Of a DNA stretch of 64,000 bases, positions 47,205 through 60,682 are shown piece after piece. The position numbers were made by a program, and so were the translations under genes. The notes under the pieces are model-generated. The model searched no databases. It had not been told where the DNA came from and saw only the letters and a list, made by a program, of their open reading frames with translations. The DNA is from Auanema rhodensis (taxonomy: Eukaryota; Nematoda; Chromadorea; Rhabditida; Rhabditidae). Within the stretch, counting starts at the first letter, position 1, and each line of letters begins with the position of its first letter. The DNA lies in assembly GCA_964057225.1 (NCBI GenBank), contig OZ059900.1, positions 7,202,501-7,266,500 on the forward strand, given 5' to 3'.

Positions 47205-50200
47205 TTGCTTATTTTCACATATATATGTTCAATTTCAACCACTTCGGTCAAAAAGGACCGAAAATATCAAGAATTATTGGTTTTTTGGGGTTTGAAGGGC
47301 ATTTTGGCAAAATCAGTCAAACTTTTGATCTTAAGCATATTTTTTTCTTCTAAAACAACTAAATGTATGAAATACTTTCATAGAATGTTCATATAGGTGT
47401 ATTTTGCACGAATATCAAAACTGATTGAAATATGGGCCTTTTTATGCTCAAAACGCCATATATTCAACGATTTTGGGTACAAAACATGTGAAAACTGTAT
47501 GTTTTGATCAGACCCTTTGAGATATGGATTTGAATTTGAGGATTCATAAACTTTGACTATTTTCACATATATATGTTCAATTTTAACCACTTTGGTCAAA
47601 AAGGACCGAAAATATCAAGAATTATTGGTTTTTTGGGGTTTGAAGGGCATTTTGGCAAAATCAGTCAAACTTTTGATCTTAAGCATATTTTTTTCTTCTA
47701 AAACGACTAAATGTATGAAATACTTTCATAAAATGTTCATATAGGTGTATTTTGCACGAATATCAAAACTGATTGAAATATGGGCCTTTTTATGCTCAAA
47801 ACGCCATATATTCAACGATTTTGGGTACAAAACATGTGAAAACTGTATGTTTTGATCAGACCCTTTGAGATATGGATTTGAATTTCAGGATTCATAAACT
47901 TTGACTATTTTCACATATATATGTTCAATTTTAACCACTTTGGTCAAAAAGGACCGAAAATATCAAGAATTATAGGTTTTTTGGGGTTTGAAGGGCATTT
48001 TGGCAAAATCAGTCAAACTTTTGATCTTAAGCATATTGTTTTCTTCTAAAACGACTAAATGTATGAAATACTGTCATAGAATGTTCATATATGTGTATTT
48101 TGCACGAATATCAAAACTGATTGAAATATGGGCCTTTTTATGCTCAAAACGCCATATATTCAACGATTTTGGGTACAAAACATGTGAAAACTGTATGTTT
48201 TGATCAAACCCTTTGAGATATGGATTTGAATTTCAGGATTCATAAACTTTGACTATTTTCACATATATATGTTCAATTTTAACCACTTTGGTCAAAAAGG
48301 ACCGAAAATATCAAGAATTATTGGTTTTTTGGGGTTTGAAGAGCATTTTGGCAAAATCAGTCAAACTTTTGATCTTAAGCATATTTTTTTCTTCTAAAAC
48401 AACTAAATGTATGAAATACTTTCATAGAATGTTCATATAGGTGTATTTTCCACGAATATCAAAACTGATTGAAATATGGGCCTTTTTATGCTCAAAACGC
48501 CATATATTCAACGATTTTGGGTACAAAACATGTGAAAACTGTATGTTTTGATCAGACCCTTTGAGATATGAATTTGAATTTGAGGATTCATAAACTTTGA
48601 CTATTTTCACATATATATGTTCAATTTTAACCACTTTGGTCAAAAAGGACCGAAAATATCAAGAATTATTGGTTTTTTGGGGTTTGAAGAGCATTTTGGC
48701 AAAATCAGTCAAACTTTTGATCTTAAGCATATTTTTTTCTTCTAAAACAACTAAATGTATGAAATACTTTCATAGAATGTTCATATAGGTGTATTTTGCA
48801 CGAATATCAAAACTGATTGAAATATGGGCCTTTTTATGCTCAAAACGCCATATATTCAACGATTTTGGGTACAAAACATGTGAAAACTGTATGTTTTGAT
48901 CAGACCCTTTGAGATATGGATTTGAATTTCAGGATTCATAAACTTTGACTATTTTCACATATATATGTTCAATTTTAACCACTTTGGTCAAAAAGGACCG
49001 AAAATATCAAGAATTTTTGGTTTTTTGGGGTTTGAAGAGCATTTTGGCAAAATCAGTCAAACTTTTGATCTTAAGCATATTTTTTTCTTCTAAAACAACT
49101 AAATGTATGAAATACTTTCATAGAATGTTCATATAGGTGTATTTTGCACGAATATCAAAACTGATTGAAATATGGGCCTTTTTATGCTCAAAACGCCATA
49201 TATTCAACGATTTTGGGTACAAAACATGTGAAAACTGTATGTTTTGATCAGACCCTTTGAGATATGAATTTGAATTTGAGGATTCATAAACTTTGACTAT
49301 TTTCACATATATATGTTCAATTTTAACCACTTTGGTCAAAAAGGACCGAAAATATCAAGAATTATTGGTTTTTTGGGGTTTGAAGGGCATTTTGGCAAAA
49401 TCAGTCAAACTTTTGATCTTAAGCATATTTTTTTCTTCTAAAACAACTAAATGTATGAAATACTTTCATAGAATGTTCATATAGGTGTATTTTGCACGAA
49501 TATCAAAACTGATTGAAATATGGGTCTTTTTATGCTCAAAACGCCATATATTCAACGATTTTGGGTACAAAACATGTGAAAACTGTATGTTTTGATCAGA
49601 CCCTTTGAGATATGGATTTGAAATTCAGGATTCATAAACTTTGACTATTTTTACATATATATGTCCAATTTTAACCACTTTGGTCAAAAAGGACCGAAGA
49701 TATCAAGAATTATTGGTTTTTTGGGGTTTGAAGGGCATTTTGGCAAAATCAGTCAAACTTTTGATCTTAAGCATATTTTTTTCTTCTAAAACGACTAAAT
49801 GTATGAAATACCGTCATAGAATGTTCATATAGGTGTATTTTGCACGAATATCAAAACTGATTGAAATATGGGCCTTTTTATGCTCAAAACGCCATATATT
49901 CAACGATTTTGGGTACAAAACATGTGAAAACTGTATGTTTTGATCAGACCCTTTGAGATATGGATGTGAAATTCAGGATTCATAAACTTTGACTATTTTT
50001 ACATATATATGTCCAATTTTAACCACTTTGGTCGAAAAGGACCGAAAATATCAAGAATTATTGGTTTTTTGGGGTTTGAAGGGCATTTTGGCAAAATCAG
50101 TCAAACTTTTGATCTTAAGCATATTTTTTTTTTCTAAAACGACTAAATGTATGAAATACTGTCATAGCATGTTCATATAGGTGTATTTTGCACGAATATC

Positions 50201-51380
50201 AAAACTGATTGAAATATGGGCCTTTTTATGCTCAAAACGCCATATATTCAACGATTTTGGGTACAAAACATGTGAAAACTGTATGTTTTGATCAGACCCT
50301 TTGAGATATGGATTTGAAATTCAGGATTCATAAACTTTGACTATTTTCATATATATATGTTCAATTTTAACCACTTTGGTTAAAAAGGACCGAAAATATC
50401 AAGAATTATTGGTTTTTTGGGGTTTGAAGAGCATTTTGGCAAATTCACTCAAACTTTTGATCTTAAGCATATTTTTTTCTTCTAAAACGACTAAATGTAT
50501 GAAATACTGTCATAAAATGTTCATATAGGTGTATTTTGCACGAATATCAAAACTGATTGAAATATGGGCCTTTTTATGCTCAAAACGCCATATATTCAAC
50601 GATTTTGGGTACAAAACATGTGAAAACTGTATGTTTTGATCAGACCCTTTGAGATATGGATTTGAATTTCAGGATTCATAAACTTTGACTATTTTCACAT
50701 ATATATGTTCAATTTTAACCACTTTGGTCAAAAAGGACCGAAAATATCAAGAATTATTGGTTTTTTGGGGTTTGAAGGGCATTTTGGCAAAATCAGTCAA
50801 ACTTTTGATCTTAAGCATATTGTTTTCTTCTAAAACGACTAAATGTATGAAATACTGTCATAGAATGTTCATATATGTGTATTTTGCACGAATATCAAAA
50901 CTGATTGAAATATGGGCCTTTTTATGCTCAAAACGCCATATATTCAACGATTTTGGGTACAAAACATGTGAAAACTGTATGTTTTGATCAGACCCTTTGA
51001 GATATGGATTTGAATTTCAGGATTCATAAACTTTGACTATTTCCACATATATATGTTCAATTTTAACCACTTTGGTCAAAAAGGACCGAAAATATCAAGA
51101 ATTATTGGTTTTTTGGGGTTTGAAGAGCATTTTGGCAAAATCAGTCAAACTTTTGATCTTAAGCATATTTTTTTCTTCTAAAACAACTAAATGTATGAAA
51201 TACTTTCATAGAATGTTCATATAGGTGTATTTTGCACGAATATCAAAACTGATTGAAATATGGGCCTTTTTATGCTCAAAACGCCATATATTCAACGATT
51301 TTGGGTACAAAACATGTGAAAACTGTATGTTTTGATCAGACCCTTTGAGATATGAATTTGAATTTGAGGATTCATAAACT

Positions 51381-51634
51381 TTGACTATTTTCACATATAT
51401 ATTTTCAATTTTAACCACTTTGGTCAAAAAGGACCGAAAATATCAAGAATTATTGGTTTTTTGGGGTTTGAAGGGCATTTTGGCAAAATCAGTCAAACTT
51501 TTGATCTTAAACATATTTTTTTCTTCTAAAACAAACGCCATATATTCAACGATTTTGGGTACAAAACATGTGAAAACTGTATGTTTTGATCAGACCCTTT
51601 GAGATATGGATTTGAATTTCAGGATTCATAAACT
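51381..51634 (+). repeat. Truncated monomer (254 bp) with out-of-register junction
   Basis: The sequence passes from CTAAAACAA directly to ACGCCATAT near 51534, skipping 94 bp of the unit. The overlap at the joint is about two A residues. It is the only copy between 6823 and 63814 that departs from 348-350 bp. Confidence 0.92.
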
Positions 51635-54600
51635 TTGACTATTTCCACATATATATGTTCAATTTTAACCACTTTGGTCAAAAAGGACCGAAAATATCAA
51701 GAATTATTGGTTTTTTGGGGTTTGAAGAGCATTTTGGCAAAATCAGTCAAACTTTTGATCTTAAGCATATTTTTTTCTTCTAAAACAACTAAATGTATGA
51801 AATACTTTCATAGAATGTTCATATAGGTGTATTTTGCACGAATATCAAAACTGATTGAAATATGGGCCTTTTTATGCTCAAAACGCCATATATTCAACGA
51901 TTTTGGGTACAAAACATGTGAAAACTGTATGTTTTGATCAGACCCTTTGAGATATGAATTTGAATTTGAGGATTCATAAACTTTGACTATTTTCACATAT
52001 ATATTTTCAATTTTAACCACTTTGGTCAAAAAGGACCGAAAATATCAAGAATTATTGGTTTTTTGGGGTTTGAAGGGCATTTTGGCAAAATCAGTCAAAC
52101 TTTTGATCTTAAGCATATTTTTTTCTTCTAAAACAACTAAATGTATGAAATACTTTCATAGAATGTTCATATAGGTGTATTTTGCACGAATATCAAAACT
52201 GATTGAAATATGGGCCTTTTTATGCTCAAAACGCCATATATTCAACGATTTTGGGTACAAAACATGTGAAAACTGTATGTTTTGATCAGACCCTTTGAGA
52301 TATGGATTTGAATTTCAGGATTCATAAACTTTGACTATTTTCACATATATATGTTCAATTTTAACCACTTTGGTCAAAAAGGACCGAAAATATCAAGAAT
52401 TATTGGTTTTTTGGGGTTTGAAGAGCATTTTGGCAAAATCAGTCAAACTTTTGATCTTAAGCATATTTTTTTCTTCTAAAACAACTAAATGTATGAAATA
52501 CTTTCATAGAATGTTCATATAGGTGTATTTTGCACGAATATCAAAACTTATTGAAATATGGGTCTTTTTATGCTCAAAACGCCATATATTCAACGATTTT
52601 GGGTACAAAACATGTGAAAACTGTATGTTTTGATCAGACCCTTTGAGATATGGATTTGAAATTCAGGATTCATAAACTTTGACTATTTTCACATATATAT
52701 GTCCAATTTTAACCACTTTGGTCAAAAAGGACCGAAAATATCAAGAATTATTGGTTTTTTGGGGTTTGAAGGGCATTTTGGCAAAATCAGTCAAACTTTT
52801 GATCTTAAGCATATTTTTTTCTTCTAAAACAACTAAATGTATGAAATACTTTCATAGAATGTTCATATATGTGTATTTTGCACGAATATCAAAACTGATT
52901 GAAATATGGGCCTTTTTATGCTCAAAACGCCATATATTCAACGATTTTGGGTACAAAACATGTGAAAACTGTATGTTTTGATCAGACCCTTTGAGATATG
53001 GATTTGAATTTCAGGATTCATAAACTTTGACTATTTTCACATATATATGTTCAATTTTAACCACTTTGGTCGAAAAGGACCGAAAATATCAAGAATTATT
53101 GGTTTTTTGGGGTTTGAAGAGCATTTTGGCAAAATCAGTCAAACTTTTGATCTTAAGCATATTTTTTTCTTCTAAAACAACTAAATGTATGAAATACTTT
53201 CATAGAATGTTCATATAGGTGTATTTTGCACGAATATCAAAACTGATTGAAATATGGGTCTTTTTATGCTCAAAACGCCATATATTCAACGATTTTGGGT
53301 ACAAAACATGTGAAAACTGTATGTTTTGATCAGACCCTTTGAGATATGGATTTGAAATTCAGGATTCATAAACTTTGACTATTTTCACATATATATGTTC
53401 AATTTTAACCACTTTGGTCAAAAAGGACCGAAAATATCAAGAATTATTGGTTTTTTGGGGTTTGAAGGGCATTTTGGCAAAATCAGTCAAACTTTTGATC
53501 TTAAGCATATTTTTTTCTTCTAAAACGACTAATTGTATGAAATACCGTCATAGAATGTTCATATAGGTGTATTTTGCACGAATATCAAAACTGATTGAAA
53601 TATGGGTCTTTTTATGCTCAAAACGCCATATATTCAACGATTTTGGGTACAAAACATGTGAAAACTGTATGTTTTGATCAGACCCTTTGAGATATGGATT
53701 TGAAATTCAGGATTCATAAACTTTGACTATTTTTACATATATATGTCCAATTTTAACCACTTTGGTCAAAAAGGACCGAAAATATCAAGAATTATTGGTT
53801 TTTTGGGGTTTGAAGGGCATTTTGGCAAAATCAGTCAAACTTTTGATCTTAAGCATATTTTTTTCTTCTAAAACGACTAAATGTATGAAATACCGTTATA
53901 GAATGTTCATATAGGTGTATTTTGCACGAATATCAAAACTGATTGAAATATGGGCCTTTTTATGCTCAAAACGCCATATATTCAACGATTTTGGGTACAA
54001 AACATGTGAAAACTGTATGTTTTGATCAGACCCTTTGAGATATGGATTTGAAATTCAGGATTCATAAACTTTGACTATTTTTACATATATATGTCCAATT
54101 TTAACCACTTTGGTCGAAAAGGACCGAAAATATCAAGAATTATTGGTTTTTTGGGGTTTGAAGGGCATTTTGGCAAAATCAGTCAAACTTTTGATCTTAA
54201 GCATATTTTTTTCTTCTAAAACAACTAAATGTATGAAATACTTTCATAGAATGTTCATATAGGTGTATTTTGCACGAATATCAAAACTGATTGAAATATG
54301 GGCCTTTTTATGCTCAAAACGCCATATATTCAACGATTTTGGGTACAAAACATGTGAAAACTGTATGTTTTGATCAGACCCTTTGAGATATGGAATTGAA
54401 ATTCAGGATTCATAAACTTTGCTTATTTTCACATATATATGTTCAATTTCAACCACTTCGGTCAAAAAGGACCGAAAATATCAAGAATTATTGGTTTTTT
54501 GGGGTTTGAAGGGCATTTTGGCAAAATCAGTCAAACTTTTGATCTTAAGCATATTGTTTTCTTCTAAAACGACTAAATGTATGAAATACTGTCATAGAAT

Positions 54601-56506
54601 GTTCATATATGTGTATTTTGCACGAACATCAAAACTGATTGAAATATGGGCCTTTTTATGCTCAAAACGCCATATATTCAACGATTTTGGGTACAAAACA
54701 TGTGAAAACTGTATGTTTTGATCAGACCCTTTGAGATATGGAATTGAAATTCAGGATTCATAAACTTTGCTTATTTTCACATATATATGTTCAATTTCAA
54801 CCACTTTGATCAAAAAGGACCGAAAATATCAAGAATTATTGGTTTTTTGGGGTTTGAAGGGCATTTTGGCAAAATCAGTCAAACTTTTGATCTTAAGCAT
54901 ATTTTTTTCTTCTAAAACAACTAAATGTATGAAATACTTTCATAGAATGTTCATATAGGTGTATTTTGCACGAATATCAAAACTGATTGAAATATGGGCC
55001 TTTTTATGCTCAAAACGCCATATATTCAACGATTTTGGGTACAAAACATGTGAAAACTGTATGTTTTGATCAGACCCTTTGAGATATGGAATTGAAATTC
55101 AGGATTCATAAACTTTGCTTATTTTCACATATATATGTTCAATTTCAACCACTTCGGTCAAAAAGGACCGAAAATATCAAGAATTATTGGTTTTTTGGGG
55201 TTTGAAGGGCATTTTGGCAAAATCAGTCAAACTTTTGATCTTAAGCATATTTTTTTCTTCTAAAACAACTAAATGTATGAAATACTTTCATAGAATGTTC
55301 ATATAGGTGTATTTTGCACGAATATCAAAACTGATTGAAATATGGGCCTTTTTATGCTCAAAACGCCATATATTCAACGATTTTGGGTACAAAACATGTG
55401 AAAACTGTATGTTTTGATCAGACCCTTTGAGATATGGATTTGAATTTCAGGATCCATAAACTTTGACTATTTTCACATATATATGTCCAATTTTAACCAC
55501 TTTGGTCGAAAAGGACCGAAAATATCAAGAATTATTGGTTTTTTGGGGTTTGAAGGGCATTTTGGCAAAATCAGTCAAACTTTTGATCTTAAGCATATTT
55601 TTTTCTTCTAAAACAACTAAATGTATGAAATACTTTCATAGAATGTTCATATAGGTGTATTTTGCACGAATATCAAAACTGATTGAAATATGGGCCTTTT
55701 TATGCTCAAAACGCCATATATTCAACGATTTTGGGTACAAAACATGTGAAAACTGTATGTTTTGATCAGACCCTTTGAGATATGGAATTGAAATTCAGGA
55801 TTCATAAACTTTGCTTATTTTCACATATATATGTTCAATTTCAACCACTTCGGTCAAAAAGGACCGAAAATATCAAGAATTATTGGTTTTTTGGGGTTTG
55901 AAGGGCATTTTGGCAAAATCAGTCAAACTTTTGATCTTAAGCATATTGTTTTCTTCTAAAACGACTAAATGTATGAAATACTGTCATAGAATGTTCATAT
56001 ATGTGTATTTTGCACGAACATCAAAACTGATTGAAATATGGGCCTTTTTATGCTCAAAACGCCATATATTCAACGATTTTGGGTACAAAACATGTGAAAA
56101 CTGTATGTTTTGATCAGACCCTTTGAGATATGGAATTGAAATTCAGGATTCATAAACTTTGCTTATTTTCACATATATATGTTCAATTTCAACCACTTCG
56201 GTCAAAAAGGACCGAAAATATCAAGAATTATTGGTTTTTTGGGGTTTGAAGGGCATTTTGGCAAAATCAGTCAAACTTTTGATCTTAAGCATATTTTTTT
56301 CTTCTAAAACAACTAAATGTATGAAATACTTTCATAGAATGTTCATATAGGTGTATTTTGCACGAATATCAAAACTGATTGAAATATGGGCCTTTTTATG
56401 CTCAAAACGCCATATATTCAACGATTTTGGGTACAAAACATGTGAAAACTGTATGTTTTGATCAGACCCTTTGAGATATGGATTTGAATTTCAGGATCCA
56501 TAAACT

Positions 56507-59500
56507 TTGACTATTTTCACATATATATGTTCAATTTTAACCACTTTGATCAAAAAGGACCGAAAATATCAAGAATTATTGGTTTTTTGGGGTTTGAAGG
56601 GCATTTTGGCAAAATCAGTCAAACTTTTGATCTTAAGCATATTGTTTTCTTCTAAAACGACTAAATGTATGAAATACTGTCATAGAATGTTCATATATGT
56701 GTATTTTGCACGAATATCAAAACTGATTGAAATATGGGCCTTTTTATGCTCAAAACGCCATATATTCAACGATTTTGGGTACAAAACATGTGAAAACTGT
56801 ATGTTTTGATCAGACCCTTTGAGATATGGATTTGAATTTCAGGATTCATAAACTTTGACTATTTTCACATATATATGTTCAATTTTAACCACTTTGGTCA
56901 AAAAGGACCGAAAATATCAAGAATTATTGGTTTTTTGGGGTTTGAAGAGCATTTTGGCAAAATCAGTCAAACTTTTGATCTTAAGCATATTTTTTTCTTC
57001 TAAAACAACTAAATGTGTGAAATACTTTCATAGAATGTTCATATATGTGTATTTTGCACGAATATCAAAACTGATTGAAATATGGGCCTTTTTATGCTCA
57101 AAACGCCATATATTCAACGATTTTGGGTACAAAACATGTGAAAACGGTATGTTTTGATCAGACCCTTTGAGATATGGATTTGAATTTGAGGATTCATAAA
57201 CTTTGACTATTTTCACATATATATGTTCAATTTTAACCACTTTGGTCAAAAAGGACCGAAAATATCAAGAATTATTGGTTTTTTGGGGTTTGAAGGGCAT
57301 TTTGGCAAAATCAGTCAAACTTTTGATCTTAAACATATTTTTTTCTTCTAAAACAACTAAATGTATGAAATACTTTCATAGAATGTTCATATAGGTGTAT
57401 TTTGCACGAATATCAAAACTGATTGAAATATGGGCCTTTTTATGCTCAAAACGCCATATATTCAACGATTTTGGGTACAAAACATGTGAAAACTGTATGT
57501 TTTGATCAGACCCTTTGAGATATGGATTTGAATTTGAGGATTCATAAACTTTGACTATTTTCACATATATATGTTCAATTTTAACCACTTTGGTCAAAAA
57601 GGACCGAAAATATCAAGAATTATTGGTTTTTTGGGGTTTGAAGGGCATTTTGGCAAAATCAGTCAAACTTTTGATCTTAAGCATATTTTTTTCTTCTAAA
57701 ACGACTAAATGTATGAAATACCGTCATAGAATGTTCATATAGGTGTATTTTGCACGAATATCAAAACTGATTGAAATATGGGTCTTTTTATGCTCAAAAC
57801 GCCATATATTCAACGATTTTGGGTACAAAACATGTGAAAACTGTATGTTTTGATCAGACCCTTTGAGATATGGATTTGAAATTCAGGATTCATAAACTTT
57901 GACTATTTTTACATATATATGTCCAATTTTAACCACTTTGGTCAAAAAGGACCGAAAATATCAAGAATTATTGGTTTTTTGGGGTTTGAAGGGCATTTTG
58001 GCAAAATCAGTCAAACTTTTGATCTTAAGCATATTTTTTTCTTCTAAAACGACTAAATGTATGAAATACTGTCATAGAATGTTCATATATGTGTATTTTG
58101 CACGAACATCAAAACCGATTGAAATATGGGCCTTTTTATGCTCAAAACGCCATATATTCAACGATTTTGGGTACAAAACATGTGAAAACTGTATGTTTTG
58201 ATCAGACCCTTTGAGATATGGAATTGAAATTCAGGATTCATAAACTTTGCTTATTTTCACATATATATGTTCAATTTCAACCACTTCGGTCAAAAAGGAC
58301 CGAAAATATCAAGAATTATTGGTTTTTTGGGGTTTGAAGGGCATTTTGGCAAAATCAGTCAAACTTTTGATCTTAAGCATATTTTTTTCTTCTAAAACAA
58401 CTAAATGTATGAAATACTTTCATAGAATGTTCATATAGGTGTATTTTGCACGAATATCAAAACTGATTGAAATATGGGCCTTTTTATGCTCAAAACGCCA
58501 TATATTCAACGATTTTGGGTACAAAACATGTGAAAACTGTATGTTTTGATCAGACCCTTTGAGATATGGATTTGAATTTCAGGATCCATAAACTTTGACT
58601 ATTTTCACATATATATGTTCAATTTTAACCACTTTGATCAAAAAGGACCGAAAATATCAAGAATTATTGGTTTTTTGGGGTTTGAAGGGCATTTTGGCAA
58701 AATCAGTCAAACTTTTGATCTTAAGCATATTGTTTTCTTCTAAAACGACTAAATGTATGAAATACTGTCATAGAATGTTCATATATGTGTATTTTGCACG
58801 AATATCAAAACTGATTGAAATATGGGCCTTTTTATGCTCAAAACGCCATATATTCAACGATTTTGGGTACAAAACATGTGAAAACTGTATGTTTTGATCA
58901 GACCCTTTGAGATATGGATTTGAATTTCAGGATTCATAAACTTTGACTATTTTCACATATATATGTTCAATTTTAACCACTTTGGTCAAAAAGGACCGAA
59001 AATATCAAGAATTATTGGTTTTTTGGGGTTTGAAGAGCATTTTGGCAAAATCAGTCAAACTTTTGATCTTAAGCATATTTTTTTCTTCTAAAACAACTAA
59101 ATGTGTGAAATACTTTCATAGAATGTTCATATATGTGTATTTTGCACGAATATCAAAACTGATTGAAATATGGGCCTTTTTATGCTCAAAACGCCATATA
59201 TTCAACGATTTTGGGTACAAAACATGTGAAAACGGTATGTTTTGATCAGACCCTTTGAGATATGGATTTGAATTTGAGGATTCATAAACTTTGACTATTT
59301 TCACATATATATGTTCAATTTTAACCACTTTGGTCAAAAAGGACCGAAAATATCAAGAATTATTGGTTTTTTGGGGTTTGAAGGGCATTTTGGCAAAATC
59401 AGTCAAACTTTTGATCTTAAACATATTTTTTTCTTCTAAAACAACTAAATGTATGAAATACTTTCATAGAATGTTCATATAGATGTATTTTGCACGAATA

Positions 59501-60682
59501 TCAAAACTGATTGAAATATGGGCCTTTTTATGCTCAAAACGCCATATATTCAACGATTTTGGGTACAAAACATGTGAAAACTGTATGTTTTGATCAGACC
59601 CTTTGAGATATGGATTTGAATTTGAGGATTCATAAACTTTGACTATTTTCACATATATATGTTCAATTTTAACCACTTTGGTCAAAAAGGACCGAAAATA
59701 TCAAGAATTATTGGTTTTTTGGGGTTTGAAGGGCATTTTGGCAAAATCAGTCAAACTTTTGATCTTAAGCATATTGTTTTCTTCTAAAACGACTAAATGT
59801 ATGAAATACTGTCATAGAATGTTCATATATGTGTATTTTGCACGAATATCAAAACTGATTGAAATATGGGCCTTTTTATGCTCAAAACGCCATATATTCA
59901 ACGATTTTGGGTACAAAACATGTGAAAACTGTATGTTTTGATCAGACCCTTTGAGATATGGAATTGAAATTCAGGATTCATAAACTTTGCTTATTTTCAC
60001 ATATATATGTTCAATTTCAACCACTTCGGTCAAAAAGGACCGAAAATATCAAGAATTATTGGTTTTTTGGGGTTTGAAGGGCATTTTGGCAAAATCAGTC
60101 AAACTTTTGATCTTAAGCATATTTTTTTCTTCTAAAACAACTAAATGTGTGAAATACTTTCATAGAATGTTCATATATGTGTATTTTGCACGAATATCAA
60201 AACTGATTGAAATATGGGCCTTTTTATGCTCAAAACGCCATATATTCAACGATTTTGGGTACAAAACATGTGAAAACTGTATGTTTTGATCAGACCCTTT
60301 GAGATATGAATTTGAATTTGAGGATTCATAAACTTTGACTATTTTCACATATATATGTTCAATTTTAACCACTTTGGTCAAAAAGGACCGAAAATATCAA
60401 GAATTATTGGTTTTTTGGGGTTTGAAGGGCATTTTGGCAAAATCAGTCAAACTTTTGATCTTAAACATATTTTTTTCTTCTAAAACAACTAAATGTATGA
60501 AATACTTTCATAGAATGTTCATATAGGTGTATTTTGCACGAATATCAAAACTGATTGAAATATGGGCCTTTTTATGTTCAAAACGCCATATATTCAACGA
60601 TTTTGGGTACAAAACATGTGAAAACTGTATGTTTTGATCAGACCCTTTGAGATATGGATTTGAAATTCAGGATTCATAAACT
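56507..60682 (+). repeat. Second tandem 2088-bp hexamer duplication, partly diverged
   Basis: Private changes recur 2088 bp apart: GGATCCATAAAC (near 56497 and 58585), CACTTTGATCAAA (near 56545 and 58633), AAATGTGTGAAA (near 57013 and 59101) and AAAACGGTATG (near 57143 and 59231). The fourth monomers (57551 and 59639) differ in type, so later exchange has altered one copy. Confidence 0.82.

Noticed and set aside
7692-60381. Repeated 73-codon frames on the - strand of the array
   Set aside because: Same reason: they begin at TTG, recur with the monomer, and vary with common satellite columns rather than showing coding-type substitution.
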